Positions 32,870-41,171 of a stretch of 64,000 bases of DNA are shown here, piece after piece (position 1 is the stretch's first letter; each line of letters starts with the position of its first letter). The stretch is from Mesorhizobium sp. (GTDB lineage Bacteria > Pseudomonadota > Alphaproteobacteria > Rhizobiales > Rhizobiaceae). Position numbers and translations under genes: made by a program. The notes beneath the pieces were generated by a model. That model did no database searches and was not told where the DNA came from. It saw only the letters and a program-made list of their open reading frames with translations. The DNA is taken from assembly GCF_024710845.1 (NCBI RefSeq), contig NZ_JANJTZ010000028.1:96324-160323 (forward strand). The letters are read 5' to 3'.

Positions 32870-35443
32870 ATGGCTGGCATCAAGGCTCAAGACGACCGAT
32901 CCGAAGCTGATGCCGGCATTCTCGGCCGTCTTGCCCGTACGCGCATGTGGACGAAGGCGTCGATGGCGCTTGAGCGCGCCTGGCCGCTGGTCCTGCCGCT
33001 CCTCATCGTCGCCAGCCTGTTCCTGAGCCTGGCCTGGTTCGGTCTGTTCCGGCTGATGCCCGACTGGCTGCGCATCGGCACCGCGTCCGCCTTCGCGCTC
33101 GCGGCGCTCGCCGCGCTCACTCCGCTGCGCTACTTCCGCTGGCCGCAACGCGCCGCGATCGACCGCCGTATCGAAAGGGCCAACGAACTCGAGCACACGC
33201 CCGTCCTCGTCCAGGCCGACCGGCTGACCGGCGCGTCCGACAGTTTCGCCGAGGCGCTCTGGCACGAGCATCAGAAACGGATGGCCGAAAAGCTCGGCCG
33301 CCTGTCGAGCGACCTGCCCCGCACCGGCGTGCCCGAACGCGATCCCTGGGGCCTGCGCGCGGTGGCGGTGCTCCTGCTGGTGACGGCCTTCGCCTTTTCG
33401 GCCGGGCCTTTCGGCGGCCAGGTGGCCGATGCCTTCCGCGCCGCGCCGGGCGTCCCGCCGGTTCCGCCCCGTGTCGATGCCTGGGTCACGCCGCCCCCCT
33501 ATACCGGCAAGCCGCCGATCTTCCTCACCGCGGACGCCAATCGCGAGACCGCCCTGTTCGATGCGCCGGAGGGCAGCGAGCTGACGCTGCGCGTGACCGG
33601 CGGCAGCGGCCAGGAAACGCTGATGTTTTCTCCGACGGAAGGCGAGGCGGCCGAGATCGCCCCGCAGGGAGCGGCCGATCCCGCTCAGGCCCAGCACACC
33701 GGCGTGCGGCAGTTTTCGAGCAAGCTCGTCGCCGACGGCATGCTGGTGCTGAAATCCGGCACGGATGAGATCGCCACCTGGGCGTTCCAGGTCGTTCCCG
33801 ACACGTCTCCGGGCATTTCCTTCATCGGCGAACCCAAGCGTGCGGTGAACGGCACGCTCGAACTCGCCTACAGGATCCAGGACGACTACGGCGCCGTGTC
33901 GGGCAAGGCCGAGTTCGACCTGCTCGAGCCGCAGGCGCCGGACGCGCGGCCGCTCTACGACAAGCCCGACATGCCGCTGTCCCTGCCGCGCAAGGCGGCG
34001 AAGGACGGGGCCGCCAAGACCAGCCGCGACCTGACCGAGCATGTCTGGGCGGGCGTTCCTGTCCGCGCGACGCTGACGGCGACCGACGCCTCCGGGCAGG
34101 TGGCAAGGAGCGAGGCGAAGGAGTTCCGCATGCCGGAGCGCCCCTTCACCAATCCGCTGGCGAAAGCCCTCGTGGAGCAGCGGCGGATCCTCGCCCTGGA
34201 CGCGAACCGCAAGGACCGCGTGCTCGAGTTGATGGAGGGCGTTATGCTGCGCCCCGAGGAGACGATCCTGAACCCCGTGCACTGGCTCGCCGTGTCGAGC
34301 GTCCAGTCGCGGCTGAAGCAGGCGCGCAGTGACGACGACTTGCGTGGGGTCGTCGACTATCTCTGGCAGATCGCACTTGCCGTCGAGGATGGCGATCTCA
34401 CCGCCGCCGAGCGCCGCCTGCGTCAGGCTCAGGAAGCGTTGAAGAACGCGCTCGAGAACAATGCCAGCGACGAGGAGATCGAGAAGCTGATGAACGAGCT
34501 GCGCGCGGCGATGCAGGATTTCCTGCGCGAATTTGCCGAGCGTGCCCAGCGCGATCCGAACATGGCCCAGCAGATGCCGCAGAACAGCCAGCAACTGCGC
34601 CAGAGCGACCTCGAGAAGCTGATGGACCAGATCGAGGAACTAGCGAAATCGGGCGCCAAGGAGCAGGCGAAGGACCTGCTCTCTCAGTTGCAGGACATGA
34701 TGAACAATCTGCAGGCCGGCCGCCAGCAGCAACAGCAGCAGGGCCAGGGCCAGAGCGAGATGCGCCAGCAGATGGACAAGCTCGGCGAACTGATGCGCCG
34801 CCAGCAGGAGATGATGAACGAGACGCACCGGCTCGACCAGATGCAGCGCGGCCAGCGCCAGCGCGGCCAGGATCGTGGCGAGCAGCAGGGTCAGCAAGGC
34901 CAGCAGGGCGAACAGCAGCAGGGCCAGGGTGGCCAGATGACGCCCGAAGAGCTGGCGGAGGCGCTGCGGCAGATGCAGCAGGGCCAGGGTCAGCTGCGCG
35001 GCGACCTCGGCGAGATCATGAAGGGCCTCGAAGGCATGGGCATCCAGCCAGGCAAGGGCTTCGGCGAGGCAGGCGAAGCCATGGGCGAGGCCGGCAAGGC
35101 ACTGGGCGACGCGCAGGGCGAGCAGGCGGTCGGCGAGCAGGGCCGCGCGCTGGAGGCGCTGCGCAAGGGCGCCCAGGACATGATGCAGCAGATGCAGCAG
35201 GCGATGCAGGGCGAACAGGGAGGCAGCGAGGAAGGCGGCCGCCAGCAGAGCGCCGACCGCGATCCGCTCGGCCGGCCGCGCGCCACCACCGGCCCGGATT
35301 TCGGCGACACGGTCAAGGTGCCCGACGAGATCGACGTGCAGCGCGCCCGCGAAATCCTGGAAGCGATCCGCAAGCGGCTCGGCAATGCGCTGAGCCCCGA
35401 GATCGAGCGCGACTACCTCGAACGCCTGCTGCAGATGCGGTAG
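32870..35443 (+). CDS. TIGR02302/DUF4175-family membrane protein with long Q/G/M-rich tail
   Basis: An 857-residue protein of the alphaproteobacterial DUF4175 family. Hydrophobic segments lie near residues 37-57, 65-85 and 155-175. A Pro-rich periplasmic part (WVTPPPYTGKPPIFL) and beta-rich domains follow. From about residue 500 it is helical, then becomes strongly Gln/Gly/Met-rich (about 600-770) with repeated QGQ and QQ. It ends in a conserved acidic/basic C-terminus (VPDEIDVQRAREIL). The ATG at 32870 is chosen because GGAG lies 12 nt upstream; earlier TTG/ATG codons lack ribosome-site spacing. Function unknown; probably cell-envelope. Confidence 0.8.
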   Translation: MAGIKAQDDRSEADAGILGRLARTRMWTKASMALERAWPLVLPLLIVASLFLSLAWFGLFRLMPDWLRIGTASAFALAALAALTPLRYFRWPQRAAIDRRIERANELEHTPVLVQADRLTGASDSFAEALWHEHQKRMAEKLGRLSSDLPRTGVPERDPWGLRAVAVLLLVTAFAFSAGPFGGQVADAFRAAPGVPPVPPRVDAWVTPPPYTGKPPIFLTADANRETALFDAPEGSELTLRVTGGSGQETLMFSPTEGEAAEIAPQGAADPAQAQHTGVRQFSSKLVADGMLVLKSGTDEIATWAFQVVPDTSPGISFIGEPKRAVNGTLELAYRIQDDYGAVSGKAEFDLLEPQAPDARPLYDKPDMPLSLPRKAAKDGAAKTSRDLTEHVWAGVPVRATLTATDASGQVARSEAKEFRMPERPFTNPLAKALVEQRRILALDANRKDRVLELMEGVMLRPEETILNPVHWLAVSSVQSRLKQARSDDDLRGVVDYLWQIALAVEDGDLTAAERRLRQAQEALKNALENNASDEEIEKLMNELRAAMQDFLREFAERAQRDPNMAQQMPQNSQQLRQSDLEKLMDQIEELAKSGAKEQAKDLLSQLQDMMNNLQAGRQQQQQQGQGQSEMRQQMDKLGELMRRQQEMMNETHRLDQMQRGQRQRGQDRGEQQGQQGQQGEQQQGQGGQMTPEELAEALRQMQQGQGQLRGDLGEIMKGLEGMGIQPGKGFGEAGEAMGEAGKALGDAQGEQAVGEQGRALEALRKGAQDMMQQMQQAMQGEQGGSEEGGRQQSADRDPLGRPRATTGPDFGDTVKVPDEIDVQRAREILEAIRKRLGNALSPEIERDYLERLLQMR
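34710..35010 (+). repeat. CAG/GGC-rich low-complexity tract coding for Q/G/M repeats
   Basis: Inside the DUF4175 gene, CAGCAG and CAGGGCCAG units recur (for example near 34725-34755 and 34895-34930) and encode QQQ and QGQ. It is a degenerate, not exact, repeat and a likely site of length variation. Confidence 0.7.
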
Positions 35444-35444
35444 A

Positions 35445-35547
35445 GCAATTCCAGCAAAAGTGCGCAGCGGTTTTGCGTCCGGAATTGCGTAGAAACCGAG
35501 TGATAGAGCATCGGAGGTGATCCCGTTTTCACCGGAAATGCTCTATC
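35445..35547. repeat. RIME-like intergenic mosaic repeat (two hairpins)
   Basis: The intergenic stretch holds two nested dyads. First, GCAATTCC (35445) with GGAATTGC (35481-35488), enclosing GCAAAA/TTTTGC (35454-35459, 35471-35476). Second, GATAGAGCAT (35502-35511) with ATGCTCTATC (35538-35547). The order and wording (AGAGCAATTCC, CCGGAATTGCG, AGAGC) match the rhizobial intergenic mosaic elements common in Mesorhizobium-type genomes. It lies between convergent genes and may also act as a terminator for both. Confidence 0.7.
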
Positions 35548-35549
35548 AT

Positions 35550-35924
35550 TCAGGCCGGCAGCCGGGCGAGGTTCTTGGCGACCACGTCGCGCAACGAAGC
35601 CAGGGTGAACGGCTTGAGCAGCACGTCTTTCACCACCCCGTCGAGTTCTGCCGCGCGCTCGCGCTGGTCGGCATAGCCCGTCACCAGCATGATCCGGATG
35701 CCCGGGAAACGGGTGGCCGCCTGGCGCGACATCTCGATCCCGTCCATGGCCGGCATGCGGATATCCGACACGACGAGATCGTAGTCGCCGCCGGCCTGCA
35801 CGATTCGCGCCAGCCCTTCCTCGCCGTCGCAGGCCACGTCGACCCGATGGCCTTCGCGCTGCAGCGCCCGGGCGGCGAGCTGGCGCACCGATTCGTCGTC
35901 TTCGACCACCAGAAGCCTTGCCAT
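35550..35924 (-). CDS. Single-domain response regulator (CheY-like)
   Basis: A 124-residue stand-alone receiver with no output domain. The acid pocket is VVEDDES near residues 7-12, the phospho-acceptor Asp54 lies in VVSDIRMPAMDG, Thr is in LVTGYAD, and Lys in LLKPF. It may act as a phosphate shuttle, phosphate sink or protein-interaction switch. The ATG at 35924 overlaps the hpt stop by one nucleotide (TGATG), so translation is coupled to hpt. An upstream GTG would add one residue. No cognate kinase gene is adjacent. Confidence 0.85.
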   Translation of the reverse strand: MARLLVVEDDESVRQLAARALQREGHRVDVACDGEEGLARIVQAGGDYDLVVSDIRMPAMDGIEMSRQAATRFPGIRIMLVTGYADQRERAAELDGVVKDVLLKPFTLASLRDVVAKNLARLPA

Positions 35925-36466
35925 CACGCGTCTCCCTTGACGATGCCGACGAAAGGCAGCTCGCGAAACGCGTGCGCCACGTCCATGCCGTAGCCGACGA
36001 CGAAATGATCGGGGCAGTCGAAGCCGACATAGTCCGCGTCGAGCTGGATCTGCCGGCGCATCCGCTTGTCGAGCAGCACGGCGATCGAGCAGCTTCTGGC
36101 GCCGCGGCTCAGCATCAGGTTGCGCGCGAAGGACAGCGTCTTGCCCGATTCGAGGATGTCGTCGATCAACAGGACGTCGCGACCGGCGACGTCGTTGTCG
36201 ATGTCGCGCAGGACGCGCACTTCGCCGCTTGTCTTGCCGGCGCCGTAGCTCGAAATGAAGATGAACTCGACCTCCGGCGACAGTCCGACATCGTGCATCG
36301 CGCGGATGAGGTCGGCGGCGAAGATGAACGATCCCTTGAGCACCGAGATGACGAGCAGGTCGTTGTACTCGTGGGCCGCGATCTCCTTGGCGAGTTCGAG
36401 ATTGCGCCGCGCGATCGTCGATGCGCTGAAAAGAACCTCGATATCCTTGTCTCGAACGATCGGCAT
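35924..36466 (-). CDS. hpt: Hypoxanthine phosphoribosyltransferase
   Basis: A 180-residue purine-salvage enzyme converting hypoxanthine (and often guanine) with PRPP to the nucleotide. The PRPP motif VLLIDDILESGKTL and the N-terminal flexible-loop region (FISSYGAGKTSGEV) are intact, as is the base-specificity Lys region (VLLDKRMRR) and the C-terminal FDCPDHFVVGYGMD. The ATG at 36466 overlaps the previous gene's stop (TGATG). A longer open frame upstream runs inside that gene and is rejected. Confidence 0.93.
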   Translation of the reverse strand: MPIVRDKDIEVLFSASTIARRNLELAKEIAAHEYNDLLVISVLKGSFIFAADLIRAMHDVGLSPEVEFIFISSYGAGKTSGEVRVLRDIDNDVAGRDVLLIDDILESGKTLSFARNLMLSRGARSCSIAVLLDKRMRRQIQLDADYVGFDCPDHFVVGYGMDVAHAFRELPFVGIVKGDA

Positions 36467-37191
36467 CAGTCCCGTCCTTTCCCGTCGATCGTCACCGTGA
36501 CCGTCCGGACGCCCGATTCCGGCGCATCGAGGCGGCTGGAGAAGCGCCGCGCCTCGCCTGATTCCATGCGCCCGGCGCCGGTCGCCAGCCTGTAGCGTGT
36601 CACCAGTCCGTCTCCCGCCGTCACGTCGATCATCAGATCCGGCGAGAGGATGCCGCCGCCCGCAGTGTTGCGCACTTCGCCGTCGATGAACAGGCGCGGA
36701 CCCGTCGCAGTGTCGGCGACCCGCGAGGTCAGGCCTGCGATCCGGATCGTCTCGGCTTCGCCCCGCAGGACGGGCAGGTGGCGTGAGAGAGTGTGCCCGC
36801 CGGACATCCAGAAGGCCGCGACGACTGCGGCCAGACCCGCCGCCCAGAAGCCGATCCCGGCGCGGCGGGAGACGTCGCCAGTCTCGGTGGCGTCCTTGAG
36901 AAGATCCATCCCGGTCAGCGGCGGCGCCGGCCTGACGATCGGAATCTCGGCGACCGTCGTGGCGGATGCCGACACTGCGGCCGGGCCGCGCGGCAGGGTA
37001 ACGAACTCGGCGTCCACCACGTCGGCGGCCGCGGCCTGGAGCTGGGCCCCGCGCGGCAGATCGCCAGCCATGATTTCGCCGGAGAGCGGCGGCATATCTG
37101 TCGGGTCGCCCATGCGGCGCAGCCATCCTCTTCCGTTCTTCCGATCCGGACGCTTCATCCGGGTTAGCCCGAAATGGTTAATGCTTCGCAA
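36466..37191 (-). CDS. Hypothetical single-TM protein upstream of hpt
   Basis: A 241-residue protein. Residues 1-115 are hydrophilic and look disordered (Pro/Ala-rich). A single TM (about 117-135: WAAGLAAVVAAFWMSG) follows. The C-terminal approximately 100 residues form a beta-rich domain (RLFIDGEVRN and GGILSPDLMIDV), reminiscent of the DUF3426/FxLYD-like extracytoplasmic domains found beside ftsEX in rhizobia. Unlike many of those, no CxxC zinc finger is present at the N-terminus. Another possible start is Met12 (37158). Its stop overlaps the hpt ATG. Function unknown. Confidence 0.65.
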   Translation of the reverse strand: MRSINHFGLTRMKRPDRKNGRGWLRRMGDPTDMPPLSGEIMAGDLPRGAQLQAAAADVVDAEFVTLPRGPAAVSASATTVAEIPIVRPAPPLTGMDLLKDATETGDVSRRAGIGFWAAGLAAVVAAFWMSGGHTLSRHLPVLRGEAETIRIAGLTSRVADTATGPRLFIDGEVRNTAGGGILSPDLMIDVTAGDGLVTRYRLATGAGRMESGEARRFSSRLDAPESGVRTVTVTIDGKGRD

Positions 37192-37289
37192 CCATTCGGC
37201 TTCACAGGCGGAAATTTAACCCCGCATTAACCATGCGGGACGAATGGTCGAAGCGATTGCTTCGCCGCAAAATTGTCCGGGAACGCGCT

Positions 37290-37949
37290 TTGATCCGTTT
37301 CGAGAATGTCGGCCTGCGCTATGGAATGGGACCGGAGATTCTCCGCGACATCTCGTTCCATATCCCGCCGAAATCGTTCCAGTTCCTCAGCGGCCCGTCC
37401 GGTGCCGGGAAGACCACCTTGCTGCGCCTGCTGTTCATGTCGCTCAAGCCCACGCGTGGCCTGATTACGGTCTTCGGCAAGGACCGCGCGCGCATCGCCC
37501 AGCGCGATCTGCCGGCGCTCAGACGGCGGATCGGCGTGGTGTTCCAGGACTTTCGTCTGCTCGACCACATGACGACCTACGAGAACGTCGCCCTGCCCCT
37601 GCGCGTGCGCGGCAGGGAGGAGAGCACCTACCGCAGCGATGTGATCGAACTGCTCAAATGGGTCGGGCTCGGCGAGCGCATGCACGTGCTGCCGCCGGTG
37701 CTCTCCGGCGGCGAGAAGCAGCGCGCGGCGATCGCGCGCGCCTTGATCGAGCAGCCGCAGATCCTGCTCGCCGACGAGCCGACCGGCAATGTCGATCCGC
37801 CGCTCGCCCGCCGGCTGCTGCGCCTCTTCATCGAGCTCAACCGTTCGGGAACCGCCGTCGTCATCGCCACCCACGATCTCGGACTGATGGAGCAGGTGGA
37901 CGCGCGGCGCATGATCCTCGCCAACGGACGGCTGGACATCCATGACTGA
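37290..37949 (+). CDS. ftsE: Cell-division ATP-binding protein FtsE
   Basis: The ABC ATPase of the FtsEX complex, which controls septal peptidoglycan hydrolases. Walker A is GPSGAGKTT, signature LSGGEKQR, Walker B ILLADEPTGNVDP. The TTG at 37290 gives LIRFENVGLRYG as N-terminus and a 219-residue protein, matching typical FtsE length. A longer frame from ATG 37233 adds 19 basic residues not expected in FtsE. It overlaps ftsX by 8 nt. Confidence 0.9.
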   Translation: MIRFENVGLRYGMGPEILRDISFHIPPKSFQFLSGPSGAGKTTLLRLLFMSLKPTRGLITVFGKDRARIAQRDLPALRRRIGVVFQDFRLLDHMTTYENVALPLRVRGREESTYRSDVIELLKWVGLGERMHVLPPVLSGGEKQRAAIARALIEQPQILLADEPTGNVDPPLARRLLRLFIELNRSGTAVVIATHDLGLMEQVDARRMILANGRLDIHD

Positions 37950-38913
37950 GCCCGTCGCCGCGAAATCCGCCCAGACGCGCACCGAGGCCGCGCCGCGCAA
38001 GATGCAGCGGATCGTGCCGGCGCAGACCGTGTCGGGAAACGCGCTGGTGATCGTCATCGCGATCATGACCTTTCTCTCTTGCCTGACGCTCGGCGCGGTC
38101 ACGCTGGTTCGCGACACGGCCAGCATGTGGCAGAGCCAGATCTCGCGCGAGGCGACGATCCAGATCAAGCCGGCCGACGGCCTCGACATGGAGGCAGCGC
38201 TTGCGACCGTGCAGCAGATCGTCGCCGACTTTCCAGGAGTGAAGGAGGCCCGCATCGTCGATCGCGAGGCGACCGCCCGGCTGCTCTCGCCGTGGCTGGG
38301 CGAAGACGTGAACCTCGACGAGCTTCCGGTGCCGCGGCTGGTGATCGTGACCATCGACGAGACCTCGCCGCCCGATTTCGTCGCGATCCGCGCCGCACTT
38401 GCGAAGGACGTGTCGGGCGCCAGGCTCGACGATCACCGGACCTGGATCGACCGCCTCGTGTCGATGGCCCGGACCACGGTCGCGATCGGCATCGCCACTC
38501 TCGGCCTGATTCTCGCCGCCACCGTTCTCACCGTCGTCTTCGCCACGCGCGGCGCCATGGCCGGCAACGGCCAGATCATCGAGGTGCTGCATTTCGTCGG
38601 CGCCGAATCGAGCTTCATCGCGACGGAGTTCCGGCGCCATTTCCTTCTGACCGGAGCCAAGGGGGCGGCCGCGGGCGGGCTCGCGGCGGTGATCGTCTTC
38701 ATCGTCTTCGGCTGGTGGTCGTCGCGCAACATGGCAACACCCGAGGCTGACCAGGCGGCCGCGCTGTTCGGCAATTTCGCCATTGGCGTGGCGGGCTATA
38801 TCGGCGTCGCCTTGATCGTCGGGCTGATCGCGATCCTCACTGCGGCGACGTCCCACATCACCGTCGTCTCCTATCTGCACGACATTGACATGCCAGGACA
38901 CGGCGATGTTTGA
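37942..38913 (+). CDS. ftsX: Cell-division membrane protein FtsX
   Basis: The 323-residue permease-like partner of FtsE. An N-terminal cytoplasmic tail of about 30 residues precedes TM1 (ALVIVIAIMTFLSCLTLGA). An extracytoplasmic loop follows (about 60-170) and three more TMs near the C-terminus. The final TM block includes AGYIGVALIVGLIAILTA. The ATG overlaps the ftsE stop by 8 nt (ATGACTGA), the usual coupled ftsEX arrangement. Confidence 0.92.
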   Translation: MTEPVAAKSAQTRTEAAPRKMQRIVPAQTVSGNALVIVIAIMTFLSCLTLGAVTLVRDTASMWQSQISREATIQIKPADGLDMEAALATVQQIVADFPGVKEARIVDREATARLLSPWLGEDVNLDELPVPRLVIVTIDETSPPDFVAIRAALAKDVSGARLDDHRTWIDRLVSMARTTVAIGIATLGLILAATVLTVVFATRGAMAGNGQIIEVLHFVGAESSFIATEFRRHFLLTGAKGAAAGGLAAVIVFIVFGWWSSRNMATPEADQAAALFGNFAIGVAGYIGVALIVGLIAILTAATSHITVVSYLHDIDMPGHGDV

Positions 38914-39015
38914 CGCCTTTCAGGAACGGCGACACGGAACCGGTCGCCTCGCGTTCCGTTCCCCAACGTCATACCGGCTCCACTCTGTTCAAGGGACCGT
39001 TTCGGGATTAACCAT

Positions 39016-39720
39016 GTGAACGCAATGACGGGGCAAGTCGATCAGGATCCGCTCGGCGCGGCGACCAAGTTCGCGCGGCGAGGTCCATGGCAAACTGCGC
39101 GCTGGCTGATAGCCGGCGTTTTTGGCGTGTGCCTGCTGTTTCTCGCCGGATTCGCGATTTTCGCCAGCCATATTGGCGGTCTCGCCGCGCCGAAACAGGT
39201 GCGCCAGGCGGATGCCATCATCGTCGTGACCGGCGGACAATCGCGCATCGATGTCGCCGTCGACCTGCTGCGAACCGGAAAAGGCAAGCGTCTCTTGATC
39301 AGCGGCGTCAACCCGATGGCAAAGCGCGAGGATCTGCGCGCCGCGACGGGAGGCGACCGCGGCCTGTTCGCCTGCTGCGTCGACATCGACCATGCCGCGC
39401 TCGACACGATCGGCAATGCCGCGGAAAGCGCCAAATGGGTCCGCGGCCACGCCTATGATAGCGTCATCCTCGTCACCAACAACTACCACATGCCGCGCAC
39501 CATGCTGGAGATGCGCCGCCTGCTCGACCACGAGGACCTCCAGCCCTATCCGGTCGTCAACACGCGTCTCGACGGCGGCGGCTGGCTGACCAAACCGGAG
39601 GCGATCCGGGTTCTGTTCACCGAATACACCAAGTATCTCGCCGCGCTCGCGCGCGCGCCGTTCTTCCACCCCGCCGGGCAAGGCGACGTCGAAGTGGTCA
39701 ACGCCCGCGGCCTGAACTGA
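39016..39720 (+). CDS. YdcF-family (DUF218) membrane-anchored protein
   Basis: A 234-residue protein with one N-terminal TM (about 31-52: IAGVFGVCLLFLAGFAIF) followed by a DUF218/YdcF domain. Landmarks are ADAIIVVTGG with DVAVDLLRTGKGKRLLISG, then VILVTNNYHMPRTMLEM. Relatives include SanA, ElyC and DUF218 proteins implicated in envelope and undecaprenyl-lipid metabolism, but none is close enough to assign. The GTG at 39016 is used; ATG 39025 in frame is an alternative. It lies about 100 nt after ftsX and about 65 nt before the acyltransferase. Confidence 0.78.
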   Translation: MNAMTGQVDQDPLGAATKFARRGPWQTARWLIAGVFGVCLLFLAGFAIFASHIGGLAAPKQVRQADAIIVVTGGQSRIDVAVDLLRTGKGKRLLISGVNPMAKREDLRAATGGDRGLFACCVDIDHAALDTIGNAAESAKWVRGHAYDSVILVTNNYHMPRTMLEMRRLLDHEDLQPYPVVNTRLDGGGWLTKPEAIRVLFTEYTKYLAALARAPFFHPAGQGDVEVVNARGLN

Positions 39721-39786
39721 ACCTGTCCGCCGTTGCGTTTTCCGCCGGCTGGTGTAACCACGGGCCACTCCTTCCTGGCGGGGCCT

Positions 39787-40587
39787 ATGGTCGTCATCCG
39801 TTCACTGGTGTTCAATTTCGCGTTCTATCTGAACCTGATCGTTCAGATGCTCGTCTTCACGCCGTTCTACTTCCTCGCGCCGCGCCATCTCGCCTGGTTC
39901 GTGCCGAGGTTCTGGTCGCGCTCGAGCCTGTGGCTGCAGAAATGGCTCGCCGGCACCGACGCCGACATCAGCGGCATGGAGAACCTGCCCGAGGGTCCCT
40001 TCATCCTCGCCCCCAAGCACCAGTCCTTCTGGGATGCGATCGCCTTCTTCCCCTATCTCGAGGACCCGCTCTACATCCTCAAGCGTGAGCTGATGTGGAT
40101 CCCCTTCTTCGGCTGGTACATCGCCAAGATGCGGATGATCCCGGTCGATCGCGGCAAACGGTCGATCGCGCTGAAGGCCGTCATCTCGGCCACCAACAAG
40201 GAAATGTCGCGCAATCCGCGCCAGCTGATCATCTATCCCGAAGGCACGCGCCGGGCGGCGGGCGACGTACCGGACTATAAATACGGTATCGTCGAGCTCT
40301 ATGCGGGGCTCAACGCGCCCGTGGTGCCGGTTGCCCACATGGCCGGTCTCTACTGGCCGCGGCGCAAGTTCCTGCGCTTCCCCGGCACCATCAAGGCGCG
40401 CTTCCTGCCTCCGATTCCGGCCGGCCTTCCCAAGGAAGAGTTCCGCGAACGCCTGATCCGCGAGACCGAGGCCGCCTGCGACGCGATCCTGGTCGAGATC
40501 GCGACCGGCCCGAACCCGCCGCCGATGCCGCCAACCGCGCAGCGCCGGCTGAAGGAACTCGGCGTCGCCGTGCCGGATCAGGGCTGA
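39787..40587 (+). CDS. plsC: 1-acyl-sn-glycerol-3-phosphate acyltransferase (PlsC-like)
   Basis: A 266-residue membrane-associated acyltransferase that acylates lysophosphatidate to phosphatidate. The catalytic HX4D motif is KHQSFWD near residue 80; the substrate-binding motif is IIYPEGTRR. Two N-terminal hydrophobic stretches form the membrane anchor. The start at 39787 (MVVIRSLVFNFAFYL) is chosen; an upstream open extension lacks a membrane-protein start. It ends convergently, overlapping the chaC-like gene by 10 nt. Confidence 0.88.
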   Translation: MVVIRSLVFNFAFYLNLIVQMLVFTPFYFLAPRHLAWFVPRFWSRSSLWLQKWLAGTDADISGMENLPEGPFILAPKHQSFWDAIAFFPYLEDPLYILKRELMWIPFFGWYIAKMRMIPVDRGKRSIALKAVISATNKEMSRNPRQLIIYPEGTRRAAGDVPDYKYGIVELYAGLNAPVVPVAHMAGLYWPRRKFLRFPGTIKARFLPPIPAGLPKEEFRERLIRETEAACDAILVEIATGPNPPPMPPTAQRRLKELGVAVPDQG

Positions 40588-41105
40588 GCCGGCATCAGCC
40601 GCTCGGCCACCGCGTCCAGCCAGTGATCGCGGATGCCCAGCGCCTTGAGATGGGCGACGGTGTTGAGGACATATTCCTCGTTGGCGCCTGAAACGCCGAC
40701 CGCGCCGGATACGCGCCGCGCCGCCTCCTCGACGTCGAGCGCGCCGGCATATTGTTCGTGCGACCTGTCGACGACATAGGTGAGCGCCGGCACGGTCTGC
40801 CCGCCATCCAGCCGGATCGGCAATCTGCGCTCCAGATAGACGAGGGTGACGAGTTCGCGCTCGCGCAGATAGGCGACGACCTCGTCGCGCAGATCGTCCG
40901 GCACGCGGAAGGCGAGGCCGAGGCAGGAGCCGCCGCGATCGAGCCCGAGCACCAGGCCGGGCCGCTCGCGCGTGCCGCGATGCACGTGCGAGGTCACGCA
41001 CAGCGCGCGGCGATAGCCATGCAGCCGCGCGCGGCGCGTCTCGACATGCGCAAACCCCGGCCGCCACATCAGCGAGCCGTAGCCAAAAACCCAAAAATCG
41101 CCCAT
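40578..41105 (-). CDS. ChaC-like gamma-glutamylcyclotransferase
   Basis: A 175-residue ChaC-family protein. It opens VFGYGSLMWRPGF, the binding-loop hallmark of glutathione-specific gamma-glutamylcyclotransferases, which split glutathione into 5-oxoproline and Cys-Gly. The catalytic Glu position falls in the LEVEEAA-like segment (ALDVEEAAR), less certain. It is the only minus-strand gene between plsC and the DUF2125 gene. Confidence 0.85.
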   Translation of the reverse strand: MGDFWVFGYGSLMWRPGFAHVETRRARLHGYRRALCVTSHVHRGTRERPGLVLGLDRGGSCLGLAFRVPDDLRDEVVAYLRERELVTLVYLERRLPIRLDGGQTVPALTYVVDRSHEQYAGALDVEEAARRVSGAVGVSGANEEYVLNTVAHLKALGIRDHWLDAVAERLMPAQP

Positions 41106-41171
41106 ATCGCCTGACCGGATCGTTTCACGGCGCAGTTCCGTCTGCGACGACCGGCTTAGGAATCCGACCCG

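Noticed and set aside
35550..35924. Identification of the stand-alone receiver as CpdR
   Set aside because: CpdR has different N-terminal wording and ending; here only the generic receiver residues match.
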